A stretch of DNA of 64,000 nt, from contig NZ_LMUH01000005.1 of NCBI RefSeq assembly GCF_009766105.1, forward strand, positions 62,001 to 126,000, given 5' to 3'. The position numbers and the translations under genes are program-made. This stretch comes from Granulicella sp. S156. GTDB taxonomy: Bacteria > Acidobacteriota > Terriglobia > Terriglobales > Acidobacteriaceae. The notes under the pieces were generated by a model that had not been told where the DNA came from, made no database searches, and was given only the letters and a program-made list of their open reading frames with translations. Shown piece after piece: positions 35,227 to 44,336 of the stretch (positions within the stretch are counted from its first letter, which is position 1; every line of letters starts with the position of its first letter).

Positions 35227-35326
35227 GCAGGAAACAGCAAACAGCAAACAGGAAACAGGAAAAGCGGCTGCACGGTGCTATTGGAGCGGGTTTGGTACGT
35301 TTTGTTTGCTGCTTTCTGTTTCCTGC
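35227..35326. other. Long inverted repeat between ruvA and mnmE
   Basis: GCAGGAAACAGCAAACAGC (35227-35245, extending to 35249) pairs with GCTGCTTTCTGTTTCCTGC (35308-35326, extending back to 35304); 21 of 23 positions match. It lies between two divergent genes, so it could be a cruciform or hairpin in the shared promoter region. The left arm is built of repeated (G/C)AAACAG units. Confidence 0.75.
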
Positions 35327-35351
35327 TTTATCGCCTGTAGTCTAAATATCG

Positions 35352-36749
35352 ATGTCCACACCGCACCCCAGTTCGCTTGATGCCGATACCATCGTCGCCG
35401 TTTCGACGCCGCCGGGGCGGGGTGGGATTGGCATTGTGCGGCTGGCGGGTCCGCAGGCGCTGGCTGTCGCGGCGCGGCTGCTTCAGCTGGCGCAGCCGCT
35501 GGAGCATGCGCGTGCACGCTTTGCGCGCGTGCTCGATCCGGAGAGCCCGGAGGCTAAGACGCTCGATGACGCTATTGTTACTGCGTTCCTTGCGCCGCAC
35601 TCCTATACCGGCGATGACCTTGTGGAGATTGCCGCGCACGGCTCGCCGGTCATCCTTGAGGCGATCCTGCGCGCGGCGCTGGCGCAGGGAGCGCGTCTTG
35701 CTACGGCGGGCGAGTTTACGCAGCGAGCCTTTCTCTCTGGGCGGCTCGATCTCACGCAGGCCGAGGCGGTGCACGATCTGATCGCCGCGCAGACGCTGGA
35801 TCAGGCGCGCGTTGCAGCGCAGCAGATGGGTGGAGCGATGAGCCGGCGCGTTGCCCCGGCGAAGGAATCGCTGCTCTACCTGATCGCGCTGCTCGAAGCT
35901 GGAATGGACTTCGCGTCGGGTGAGTTGGATGACGTTGACGTAGTACCGCCTGCTCAGATTGAAGCAGCGATCATTGCTGTGATCACACCGCTGGAGGTTC
36001 TGGCTGCTAGCTTTCGTCGCGGGCAGATGATGCGTTCTGGAGCTTCCCTGGCGCTGGTGGGGCGGCCCAATGCGGGCAAGTCGTCACTCTTTAATCGGCT
36101 GCTGGAACGCGACCGCGCGATCGTGACGCCGCTGCCCGGCACTACGCGCGATACGGTCGAGGAGTCGCTCGCGCTGGGCGGCGTTCCGCTGCGCCTTATC
36201 GATACGGCGGGGCTGCGCCTGCAAGGCGATGCTCCGGCCGATGAAGCGGAGGCGATTGGCATTACGCGCTCGCACGAAGCGCTCGCCGATGCGGACCTGG
36301 TGCTGCTCATCCATGATGCTACGCAGACGATGACGGAGGAAGAACGCGCTTTGGCTGCGTCGCTTGAAGGCCGACCGCATCTGCTGGTGCTCAACAAGAT
36401 CGACTTGAGGGATGCGTACGGACTCTCCAGCGAGGGGGCTTCGATTCTTACGTCTGCGCTCACAGGTGAGGGGCTTGATACTTTGCGTACGGCAATCCTG
36501 CGCGCGCTGCAGGCGGAGGGTGCTATTGCGGACTCTGGTGCACTGAACAATCTGCGTCAGCAGGAGGCGGTTGCCGCAACACTGCAGGCACTGATTGCGG
36601 CGCAAACGGCGAATGCGAATGGGCTGCCTCATGAGCTTGTGCTGCTGGATCTGCACACAGCTCTGCGTGCGCTGGACTCGCTTACCGGTGCGACTACGAC
36701 CGACGATATTCTTGGGCGGATATTTTCGACCTTTTGTATTGGGAAGTGA
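35352..36749 (+). CDS. mnmE: tRNA uridine-5-carboxymethylaminomethyl modification GTPase MnmE
   Basis: 465 residues. With MnmG it installs cmnm5 on U34 of several tRNAs, using formyl-folate and GTP hydrolysis. The N-terminal folate domain (STPPGRGGIGIVRLAGP) is normal, followed by the helical domain. The G domain starts at GRPNAGKSSLFN (about 237). Next come the TT of switch I (PGTTRDTVEE), DTAGLRL (about 282) and NKID (348-351). The catalytic FCIGK ends the protein. mnmG is absent, although in many genomes mnmE-mnmG-rsmG-parA are clustered; here mnmE is 27 kb from rsmG. Confidence 0.97.
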   Translation: MSTPHPSSLDADTIVAVSTPPGRGGIGIVRLAGPQALAVAARLLQLAQPLEHARARFARVLDPESPEAKTLDDAIVTAFLAPHSYTGDDLVEIAAHGSPVILEAILRAALAQGARLATAGEFTQRAFLSGRLDLTQAEAVHDLIAAQTLDQARVAAQQMGGAMSRRVAPAKESLLYLIALLEAGMDFASGELDDVDVVPPAQIEAAIIAVITPLEVLAASFRRGQMMRSGASLALVGRPNAGKSSLFNRLLERDRAIVTPLPGTTRDTVEESLALGGVPLRLIDTAGLRLQGDAPADEAEAIGITRSHEALADADLVLLIHDATQTMTEEERALAASLEGRPHLLVLNKIDLRDAYGLSSEGASILTSALTGEGLDTLRTAILRALQAEGAIADSGALNNLRQQEAVAATLQALIAAQTANANGLPHELVLLDLHTALRALDSLTGATTTDDILGRIFSTFCIGK

Positions 36750-36842
36750 AGTTCACTTTGCCTCAGGTAAGGTGCGGGAGAAGAAGTTGAGGGCTGTAAG
36801 CCCTGCCTATCTCGCCAATGCAGACGAGAAGGTTTCGCGGGT

Positions 36843-37832
36843 CTAATTTTCAGTTGGATGTTCCACGTGATTGATGACGAAGACTTTTACTGTCGCTTTC
36901 TGAGCTTCAAGTTTGAGTCCGAGTTGCTCCTGCAAAGCCTCCCGAAACGTCGGTCCTGATGGATCCGGATGGAATGTCTCGTCGGGTGGCAGAGGACCGT
37001 TCAGCTCAGGCGAGTATTCGAGGGTAAAGTCGAATGTCCCTGGCAGCCCCGTCCTGTCTACCAGCGGGTGTCCCAAGCTAGCTATGGCTAATGCGCTTAA
37101 AGCATCAGCGATAAAAGACAGGGTCGCATCGCGGGCCCCTAGTCGAAGCCGACCAGGGGAACTAGCTGGAAGCACGACAACTCCATGGCAGGCAGCAGGA
37201 AAGCCTCCTGAAACGGTTTCATTTGACTCAGCAGTCGGCGCAGTCTGTGGACACGGCTGCGTAGATGAGTGTGGCAAAAGGTTTGGCCCCGTGACTCTTG
37301 GCTTTGCGAGAACGAGCGCTAATACCCCGACTTCGCGGTCCTGCTTGTCGATCACCAGGCTGAATCGACTTTCAAGGAGGGACCTCATCATATCGCGCAA
37401 TTGGTCTTTGCCTGGCTTGCCTTCTACAACCGCTGATATGTCGAATGACTCTGTTCTCACCCACTCTGGTACGTTGTCGGCTAAGTAATCCATCTGGTTA
37501 TCCGTCAGATCGTAGGCAAATCCGACATACTGAAGAAGCCCCAAATGTGTTGCCCTGAAGTTTCCTCTGCGAGGCACGTAACTCCGGCCAGGCCCAATCG
37601 GAAAGTCTGATACCGGCCGCCCGGGTGACTTGTCGGACCTGATGGAAGCAACTTCAAAAGTCTCCTGAGACTTTCCAGAGGGACCATCCAAGGATTGCGC
37701 TGCTACGCTCGAGAGTAGATTCGCGAAAACTAATAGCGCCACGACGAGTCGCGCCCATGATTTTTTGCGCCGGAACGACCGACCTGCGACTGGTTCGATG
37801 CGCTTGAAGATCTCTGGGGCGATGTACCGCAT
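36843..37832 (-). CDS. TIGR03435-family exported protein
   Basis: 329 residues. A signal peptide (LVVALLVFANLLSSVAAQ, about 29-46) is followed by the domain described for soil acidobacteria as TIGR03435: FEVASIRSDKSPGRP, LLQYVGFAYDLTDNQMDYL, FDISAVVEGKPGKDQLRDMM, LLESRFSLVIDKQDREVGVL and near the end LVDRTGLPGTFDFTLEYSPE. The family is large in Candidatus Solibacter and relatives, and its biochemistry is unknown. TGTTCCACGTG near the 3' end (36859-36869) is half of a parS site and is part of the coding sequence (NHVEH). Confidence 0.88.
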   Translation of the reverse strand: MRYIAPEIFKRIEPVAGRSFRRKKSWARLVVALLVFANLLSSVAAQSLDGPSGKSQETFEVASIRSDKSPGRPVSDFPIGPGRSYVPRRGNFRATHLGLLQYVGFAYDLTDNQMDYLADNVPEWVRTESFDISAVVEGKPGKDQLRDMMRSLLESRFSLVIDKQDREVGVLALVLAKPRVTGPNLLPHSSTQPCPQTAPTAESNETVSGGFPAACHGVVVLPASSPGRLRLGARDATLSFIADALSALAIASLGHPLVDRTGLPGTFDFTLEYSPELNGPLPPDETFHPDPSGPTFREALQEQLGLKLEAQKATVKVFVINHVEHPTEN

Positions 37833-38308
37833 GACCGATTCTCCGTTGAACTGCGATAGTCTTCTCGATCATAACGATGTCCCGCGTTACTATAGCCCGT
37901 TCGAGCGATCGGACGATAGTTCACTTGTGCGTACGTCTCATCGCGGTGATCCCGGAGCGCCTCATTCGTATCTATGGTGAGGCGATCGATGTCGGAGTTG
38001 CGGCAGTTGCAGAGTCGTCTCATCGGCGGTCGTCGAAGGGTGCTTTGGTACAACAAAAGCGTCGTAAGCAGGCACGAGTTAGGCGGCCTGCTTTGGGGGC
38101 CTGATCCTCATGCCATCGTTCCGCTGCGGAGTGCAGGAAAAGCCTTGACGCAACGGGCGCGGCGGTTCGCAACGGAACGCGACGGCATTTGTGGGGAATT
38201 TAAATACAAGTCGCATTGGATATGGCTTATCGGGTAGTGCTCGAAATCCTTGACAATCGATAGTCGAATGTCTACCCTTGCCACAATATCGAGGGTAGAT
38301 TGTCTTCT
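37833..38308. other. Gene-free 476 bp between TIGR03435 and padR
   Basis: Divergent promoter region. The right end carries the padR promoter and operator (38250-38299). The rest shows no gene; small frames are without coding character. Confidence 0.6.
38250..38299 (+). promoter_or_regulatory. Promoter with PadR operator for padR-ADOP operon
   Basis: -35 TTGACA at 38250-38255; 17 bp later -10 TACCCT at 38273-38278, which is part of the left arm TCTACCCT (38271-38278). The right arm AGGGTAGA is at 38292-38299, 9 bp before the padR ATG. A repressor bound to this inverted repeat would cover the -10 box, so the PadR product probably controls itself and the permease. Confidence 0.75.
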
Positions 38309-38665
38309 ATGGCGAAACAAACACAGCCGCGCGCAAACCTCTTGCAGGGCACGCTGGACATGCTTATTCTGCGGACGCTTCTGCATGGACCTGGACACGG
38401 TCACGAGATCGGGAAGCATATTCAGCGGACCACGAACGACTTTCTGCAGATGCAGCACGGGTCACTCTACCCTGCCCTGCATCGCCTGGAGGAACGGGGA
38501 TGGATCAACGCTAAATGGGAGACTGCTCCCGATCGAAACCGCGAGTTCAAGTACTACCGGTTGACGGACAAGGGTAAGAAGCAGCTGGTGGTCGAAGAGT
38601 CGCAGTGGAAGCAGATGGCGGAAGCGGTGGCGCGCGTGATGTGGCCGACATCCGAGGAGATCTGA
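38309..38665 (+). CDS. PadR-family transcriptional regulator
   Basis: 118 residues from the ATG at 38309; a TTG three codons upstream is less likely. The winged helix is typical: LLQGTLDMLILRTLLHGPGH, then GHEIGKHIQRTTNDF, QMQHGSLYPALHRLEERGWI (recognition helix) and the wing EFKYYRLTDKGKKQL. It lies one base upstream of the permease gene and behind an inverted repeat covering its own -10 box. PadR-ADOP pairs are common in Acidobacteria; the PadR protein is expected to repress until a ligand binds. Confidence 0.93.
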   Translation: MAKQTQPRANLLQGTLDMLILRTLLHGPGHGHEIGKHIQRTTNDFLQMQHGSLYPALHRLEERGWINAKWETAPDRNREFKYYRLTDKGKKQLVVEESQWKQMAEAVARVMWPTSEEI

Positions 38666-38666
38666 G

Positions 38667-41318
38667 ATGAGATGGTGGCAGATACGGAAGCGCGATGCGG
38701 AGCTCCAGCGGGAGTTGCAATTGGCCATAGAACTGGAAGAAGAGGAGCTGCGTGAAAACGGCATGTCGGCGGAAGAGGCCCATTATGTAGCTCGGCGCGA
38801 GTTTGGCAACACGACGCTCATTCGAGAACAGACCCACGAGGCATGGGGTTCGGCATTTTTCGAACGTCTGTTGCAGGATGCTCGCTATGCCTTGCGGCAG
38901 TTGTGGAGGTCGCCGGGATTCAGCATCGTCGCGATGCTGACGCTGGCGCTGGGCATTGGTGCGACGACGGCGATCTTCACGCTGGTCTATGACGTGATGC
39001 TGCGTCCGCTGCCGTTCGCGCAACCGGACCGCCTGGTGACGATGGAAGAGAAGGTGGCGGAGTGGAGCAATATCAATCCAACATTTCCGGTGAGCGCGAA
39101 CCACTTTGCATTCTGGCAGCAGCACAGCAGCAGCTTCGACTCGATGTCACTGATGCAGCAATGGGCCATGCCCCTTGGCGGCAGCGGACGGCCTTTGCAG
39201 ATAGAGGCCCTGATGGCTACGCCGGGAATCTTTTCCGTGCTGCAGGTGCAACCGGCTCAGGGAAGAGGGTTCACGGTTGAGGAAGCGCAGACGGGGCAGG
39301 GGCATGTTGCGGTACTCACGTATGCCCTGTGGCGCAAGCAGTTCGATGGAGATCCGAACATTCTGGGTAAGACGATTTTGCTGGATGGGTTTCCTTACAA
39401 GATTATCGGCGTGATGCCGCAGTCGTTTCACATGCCTTCGGTACAGACCCTGGACAACCTTGGGAGTTCCAATCAGCACGTCCCGATCGGCATCCTGTTG
39501 CCGCTGGTGTTCTCGAAGGGGCGGCTGGCCGAAGTGATGGGTGATCTGAATTACTTCGGGCTGGCGCGGCTGAAGCCGGGAGTCTCGACCGCTGCGGCGA
39601 ACGACGAACTGAATGCGCTGCAGCAGAGGATCTCCGCAAGTCTGCCTGCGAGTGAGAAGGCTGCCCTCTCTGCGACGATTACGCCCTTTCAGGTAAAGCT
39701 TGTAGGAGATAACCGAAAGCCGCTCATGATTCTGCTGGCGGCGGTAGCGGGGTTGCTGCTGGTGGGGTGTGTCAATATCACGAACCTGTTGCTCTCCCGC
39801 GCGATCAGCCAGAAGAGGCGATTCGCGGTGGCTGCCGCGTTAGGGGCAAGCCGTGCGGAGATGGTACGCATGGCCATTCGCGAGACCGCCATGTTGACCG
39901 TTCTGGGCGGTGGGCTGGGAGTTCTGTTGGCAGCGGGTCTCGTTCCGAGCATGCAGCGATATCTGCCTCCTGCGCTGAATTTTCGAGAGTCTCTGCATCT
40001 GGATTGGGCTGGAGTAGGATGCGCGCTTCTGCTGGCGGTGCTGGCAACACTGGCAGCGGGAGCAACGCCGGCGTTCATCGTGTCCAATACAGCTCCGCAG
40101 GAAATTCTGCATAGCGACTCGCGTCTGACCAGCGAATCGTCGAGAAGCTACGGCGCTCGTCGCATTCTGATTGCCGTTGAAGCTGGGGTGAGTGTCGTTT
40201 TGGTACTCACGACGGGACTGCTCATTACGAGCGTGGCGAAGCTGATGAAGGTAGATTCCGGATTTACAACGGAGCGGACAATGACGGCGACGGTGAATCT
40301 GCCCGCAGAGTCCTATCGCGATGACCAGCATCGCGCGGCGTTTTACCGCGAACTCCTTGTGCGTATGAATGGGTTGGCGGGTGTGGAGCATGCAGCCTTC
40401 ACGAGTGTCCTGCCATTGGCTGGAGGCGGATGGGGAGCGATGGCAAGAGTTACGGGAGACAGTCGACCGGATCCGCAGTTGCCGCTGGAGAGTGTTCGCG
40501 CTGTGAGCCCCCAATATTTTCCAGCCATCGGGCTGCGGACGATCTCTGGGACAATCTTCGGCGAAGGGCACTGGGAGAAGAATCTGGCCTTGGTTTCAGA
40601 GAAGACAGCGAAGACGCTATGGCCGGGAAAAGATCCGCTGGGGCGGCAGTTCAACCTGGGAGATCCAGCTACCGAAAAACCATTCACGGTGGTTGGCGTG
40701 GTCGCGGATGCCCGGACAGTCTCGTTGGAGAAACCTGACGATATGGTGATTTACGTGCCGTACTGGTATCGCTCAGAACCGATGGGTGGGCTGGTGGTGC
40801 GGACTCATCAGGACCCTTCGGAGATGGCGGAGGTGATTCGGCAGGCGATTTGGGGAGTTGATCCAGGTGTGCCGGTTCCGACGGTGCGGGCGCTGGGTGG
40901 CCTCGTTGCAGATTCGGTGGCGAACCGGCGCTTCGAGATGGATCTGCTGCTGCTCTTTGCGGTGAGCGCGCTTTTTCTTGCAGGGCTCGGCATCTATGGG
41001 GTGCTGACGTATTCGGTCTCGCAGCGCTATCGCGAGATGGGATTGCGACTGGCTCTTGGAGCGCAGCGGGCGAGTCTCTATGGGCTGGTGCTTCGCGATG
41101 GGCTAGTACCGGTTGCCATTGGTGCTGCGGCTGGAGTTGCTGTGGCCTTCGCATGGGCGCGTATGGTCAGAGGCTTGCTTTTTCAGGTCAGTCCCTATGA
41201 TCCGGTGCTGAGTGCTGGTGCGGTTGGAGTGTTGTTGTTGGTCGGGGCAATGGCGTGTCTGTTGCCGGCGCGGCGGGCTGCAGGTGTCGAACCGATGCAG
41301 GCATTGCGCACGGAGTAG
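38667..41318 (+). CDS. ADOP-family duplicated ABC transporter permease (MacB/FtsX type)
   Basis: 883 residues. The N-terminal ~60 residues (RKRDAELQRELQLAIELEEE, ARREFGNTTLIREQTHEAWG) are the helical prefix found in acidobacterial duplicated orphan permeases. A first permease half follows (FSIVAMLTLALGIGATTAIF, a MacB periplasmic domain, FtsX helices near RRFAVAAALGASRAEMVRMA), then a second half ending with LFAVSALFLAGLGIYGVLTY and RYREMGLRLALGAQRASLYG. No ATPase gene is next to it, which fits the orphan type: it must use an ATPase encoded elsewhere, or none. It is likely to export a small molecule or drive a MacB-like envelope task. Confidence 0.92.
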   Translation: MRWWQIRKRDAELQRELQLAIELEEEELRENGMSAEEAHYVARREFGNTTLIREQTHEAWGSAFFERLLQDARYALRQLWRSPGFSIVAMLTLALGIGATTAIFTLVYDVMLRPLPFAQPDRLVTMEEKVAEWSNINPTFPVSANHFAFWQQHSSSFDSMSLMQQWAMPLGGSGRPLQIEALMATPGIFSVLQVQPAQGRGFTVEEAQTGQGHVAVLTYALWRKQFDGDPNILGKTILLDGFPYKIIGVMPQSFHMPSVQTLDNLGSSNQHVPIGILLPLVFSKGRLAEVMGDLNYFGLARLKPGVSTAAANDELNALQQRISASLPASEKAALSATITPFQVKLVGDNRKPLMILLAAVAGLLLVGCVNITNLLLSRAISQKRRFAVAAALGASRAEMVRMAIRETAMLTVLGGGLGVLLAAGLVPSMQRYLPPALNFRESLHLDWAGVGCALLLAVLATLAAGATPAFIVSNTAPQEILHSDSRLTSESSRSYGARRILIAVEAGVSVVLVLTTGLLITSVAKLMKVDSGFTTERTMTATVNLPAESYRDDQHRAAFYRELLVRMNGLAGVEHAAFTSVLPLAGGGWGAMARVTGDSRPDPQLPLESVRAVSPQYFPAIGLRTISGTIFGEGHWEKNLALVSEKTAKTLWPGKDPLGRQFNLGDPATEKPFTVVGVVADARTVSLEKPDDMVIYVPYWYRSEPMGGLVVRTHQDPSEMAEVIRQAIWGVDPGVPVPTVRALGGLVADSVANRRFEMDLLLLFAVSALFLAGLGIYGVLTYSVSQRYREMGLRLALGAQRASLYGLVLRDGLVPVAIGAAAGVAVAFAWARMVRGLLFQVSPYDPVLSAGAVGVLLLVGAMACLLPARRAAGVEPMQALRTE

Positions 41319-41671
41319 GCAGGTGCGATGCATTTGGCTCAATTCCGTTTGCGGTTGAGGGAATACGAAAGAGAGCAATTTAGTCGTTGCGGCTGCGCCT
41401 CCACTCCAGCGTTACCACCCAGCGAGCAAAAGCGGCTCGCTGGGGCCCGGTTCTTCGGCAGAGAGGTAGGCTCCTGCGGAGCGGCTTTTTACGGCTTGGC
41501 TGAAGCCAGACCCTTCCGGGATTTGCGTCGCCGTACAGCAGGGGTGATGCAACCAAAATACAGGGGTCTTGATGCGCGATACGAACGTTGTGCCGCGCAT
41601 TGCCTCAGAGATTCGTGCAGCCACCAATGCGGGGTCCCTTAGCTGTTCTTCGGATGTTGTCGAAAAGGCAC
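41319..41671. other. Gene-free 353 bp with degraded repeats
   Basis: Contains a hairpin CCCAGCGAGC...GCTCGCTGGG (~41417-41440), a degenerate module M (about 41571-41607, GATGCGCGATACGAACG...GCGCATTGCCTCA), and the right part of a family A element (AGCCACCAATGCGGGGTCCC). No gene seen. Confidence 0.65.
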
Positions 41672-42436
41672 TCAATCACGCTTTCGTGGTTTCGTGAGTG
41701 CCTCTGCAAAGACGGCGGCTGTCTGCCGACGTGTCTCTGACATGGAAGGCTCCAGATGAAGGAGATTGCTGGCAAGCCCATGCTCTCGAAGAGTGCCGGC
41801 GAGCTGGGTTTCGTAGGACCAGAAGCGTGCTCCGTCTGCTCCGAACAGCACTCCCGTAATCGTGACAAAGTTCGTATCCGGCGCTGAGGCGGCGGTCATG
41901 AAGTTGGGCTGGAACGGCTGATAGTCATCCCGCTCTGTGACCATGAGAACCGCATCGAGGCCGAGATGCTGCAGCGCCTGCGCCAGATCGGGCGAGGGTC
42001 GCGTGAAAATGTCGGATGAGAGAACAGAGTCGCATGCCTCCGCCATCGTATGACGATTCTCGTGTGTCTTCATGAAATCCATCAGACTTCCATTGGGAAG
42101 CAATGTAATGGATCGGGTGCGCGATGTAAGCTCGTGGGCAAGATACTGCTCTGCGAAGGGATCGGGAAGCTGGCCAGATAGATCGAAGCAGCCTTCGGTA
42201 TCGAACTGCACGGTAAGAATGGCCAGCCTGGAGGAGCGAAGGTCCAAAGGAGCGGGCTGTGTCTCCACGACTCCACTTTCGGTAGTGATCGTTGGGTCGG
42301 TGTACAGAGAAAGATACAGGGCTCCCGAGAGACCACTCAACAAGAGAAGCAGCGCAATGCCGGTAAGCACGGGGTGACGGCGGATCACAGATCGTCGAAG
42401 CATGTCCTCTGCCATCGTTCTTCTTTTCTCCTTCAT
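41672..42436 (-). CDS. Membrane-anchored protein of unknown function
   Basis: 254 residues; an ATG at 42415 (MAEDMLRR) is an alternative start. One N-terminal helix (HPVLTGIALLLLLSGLSGALYLSLY, about 21-45) anchors it; the rest is periplasmic. RLAILTVQFDTEGCFDLSGQ, LQHLGLDAVLMVTERDDYQP and FVTITGVLFGADGARFWSYE look like alternating strands and helices. No family recognised. It lies in a group of three short membrane proteins of unknown function (41.7-44.3 kb). Confidence 0.65.
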   Translation of the reverse strand: MKEKRRTMAEDMLRRSVIRRHPVLTGIALLLLLSGLSGALYLSLYTDPTITTESGVVETQPAPLDLRSSRLAILTVQFDTEGCFDLSGQLPDPFAEQYLAHELTSRTRSITLLPNGSLMDFMKTHENRHTMAEACDSVLSSDIFTRPSPDLAQALQHLGLDAVLMVTERDDYQPFQPNFMTAASAPDTNFVTITGVLFGADGARFWSYETQLAGTLREHGLASNLLHLEPSMSETRRQTAAVFAEALTKPRKRD

Positions 42437-42558
42437 GATTGGTACTGTCGGAGCATCGATCAGGCGTCCAATTCATATTCGGAAGTATTGGCAACGGAAT
42501 GACTCAAGGGGCGTCCTGTCGGATCGATTGCCGACTCTGGAGTCAGCGTCCGCAATGC

Positions 42559-43131
42559 TTAATGGCACTTGCGAAGTTCAAGATTTCCGACGATGTGAGC
42601 GTCACCTTGCGAACACTCAAATCGCGCGTGCCCAGCAAGCTCTCGAATGCCGTTGAACACGGTCCTGTCATATTGAATGTCGACATCCCAGAGCGAACAT
42701 TGTTGCCGGTTAAAGGTGACCTCTTTGTCGCTGTTGGGTATTTGCACGGTCACATGCTCCACGCCGGATTCGGGCTGAACGATGCGCGCTGCCAAAGCCG
42801 GATTGGTGCGATCGGAGAGGCTAACGCCATAGAACATCCGCGCCTGACCCGACACGCACTCGGAAGCGTACATTGTCCAGTTCCCGCCGGTGCCGCTGGA
42901 CGCCAGCGTTCCACGGGCGCCATCAAAGTAGTACTGCGGGTGAGGGTCATCCGGAGCGGTCAACCAGTCGTGTCGTGCCTTCATCATGTGCTTCGGCAGC
43001 GGTCCAATCAAAGCCCAGATACTCACGATCACGAGTGCTGTCGTTGTGATCAGAATCCGTCGAATAACGCGCCACCATCGGGTCCAGGCAGACGGGGTTT
43101 CGGAGTCAGGTAAGAGCATCGGATGCTTCAA
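42559..43131 (-). CDS. Small membrane-anchored protein of unknown function
   Basis: 190 residues. A helix near the N-terminus (ILITTTALVIVSIWALIGPL, about 26-45) precedes a periplasmic domain with four Cys (ECVSGQ, QQCSLW, FECSQG, LRKC), likely two disulphides. The domain is beta-rich (VEHVTVQIPNSDKEVTFNRQ). It stands 122 bp upstream of the previous minus-strand gene and is divergent from the 43282 gene. Not recognised. Confidence 0.62.
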   Translation of the reverse strand: MKHPMLLPDSETPSAWTRWWRVIRRILITTTALVIVSIWALIGPLPKHMMKARHDWLTAPDDPHPQYYFDGARGTLASSGTGGNWTMYASECVSGQARMFYGVSLSDRTNPALAARIVQPESGVEHVTVQIPNSDKEVTFNRQQCSLWDVDIQYDRTVFNGIRELAGHARFECSQGDAHIVGNLELRKCH

Positions 43132-43281
43132 TTACGACCTCACGTCAGGATTGCAGCGGAATGCGCAAGCTGGCTAAAAGCGTAGCATCACCTGCATCGG
43201 AGGGAACACCAGTACTGTATGGGACCATCTCAAGAAACGGGCTCTTATGTACGCTAACGAAAAACAGGCATCTGAAAACAC

Positions 43282-44277
43282 ATGAGCATGTCCTTCCCAA
43301 TCTGGTTTGCGATTTGGCTTGTGCTCGGCCATTTCTGGCCGGTAACGCTGGTTGCCGCTGGCTTGCTGGCCTTTGTGGCTGTGCGCTGGGCCGGAGTGGT
43401 CCGTATCCTCAGTGCGATATTGTCCTGCGTGCTGATCCTATGCGTGGCCAGCTATGGATATTTTGATCTTGCGTCCACGCGTGCACGCAAAGCACAAGAC
43501 GAATACGAGGCGGCGGAACGGAAGCGCCTCACCGTGACGCTCATTACAGATACCGTCGTAGAGAACACCGAGCCTCCGCTCAATGCTACTGGCACGCTGC
43601 CTGCAGGTACCACGGTGGAGTGGAACACGGACAAGCACGACTTCTTCTACTGGGCCGACCTGCACAGCCCGGCCCGCTTCGCGGGCGTTCTCTGGCAAGG
43701 CCATCTGGAGCACAATGCACAGGGGTTCTGGTCCGGTACCCTTTCTGGAGACCAGACCTTCGGTTCGTGGCATTGCAAGGGCGGAGGAAACGCACAATTC
43801 GACTACCACAACGAACTCATGAGCTGCATTCTGGCGCAGGATTACCACGCCGCCAAGCAGATTTTCCCGGCCGGCTTTGAACTGGAAAGTATTTCTCAGA
43901 CCAAGTTCACGGTTCCTGAAGGTGGTGTCCTCTATCTCTCGGAAATCGGCCTAACACTCATACCTCATCAGGTGGTTTATTTGGACGAGAGTGGCCACAT
44001 CGGATCGGTCACTCTGAATCCATTCGATGAAATGCAGCCCGATCCCGTTCTACCCTTCCGCGGCGTGCCCCTGCACAGCGGGTTCGAGTATGCCTACGCC
44101 CACAACGATCCGGCCCAGCCGCTGATCGGCATTCGCGTCGAACTGCGAGATGACCTGAACTGCGTCGGCCGCACTCTGCCGATAGGCACGGAAGTGATCC
44201 TGCCTCTCACAGGCGACAGCCTAACGCTGGATTCAGAGCAAGACCGCAACCAGCAAGTTCCGGGGTGTCTCCATTAA
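43282..44277 (+). CDS. Membrane protein of unknown function with long periplasmic domain
   Basis: 331 residues. Two or three N-terminal helices (IWFAIWLVLGHFWPVTLVAA, LLAFVAVRWAGVV, ILSAILSCVLILCVASYGYF) are followed by a ~260-residue exterior domain. GTLPAGTTVEWNTDKHDFFY, FWSGTLSGDQTFGSWHCKGG and FTVPEGGVLYLSEIGLTLIP suggest a beta-rich fold with Cys pairs. No family recognised. The arrangement of a helix bundle followed by a beta-rich cysteine domain resembles the divergent neighbour. Confidence 0.65.
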   Translation: MSMSFPIWFAIWLVLGHFWPVTLVAAGLLAFVAVRWAGVVRILSAILSCVLILCVASYGYFDLASTRARKAQDEYEAAERKRLTVTLITDTVVENTEPPLNATGTLPAGTTVEWNTDKHDFFYWADLHSPARFAGVLWQGHLEHNAQGFWSGTLSGDQTFGSWHCKGGGNAQFDYHNELMSCILAQDYHAAKQIFPAGFELESISQTKFTVPEGGVLYLSEIGLTLIPHQVVYLDESGHIGSVTLNPFDEMQPDPVLPFRGVPLHSGFEYAYAHNDPAQPLIGIRVELRDDLNCVGRTLPIGTEVILPLTGDSLTLDSEQDRNQQVPGCLH

Positions 44278-44336
44278 ATGAGACACAGGACAAATCGTCA
44301 CCGCGACGAAGCAGGATGGCATTCATCCTCCATTTG

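Noticed and set aside
36859-36869. TGTTCCACGTG in the TIGR03435 gene as a fifth parS site
   Set aside because: Only the left 11 bases match; the right arm is ATTGATG instead of GGAACA. It is part of a coding sequence.
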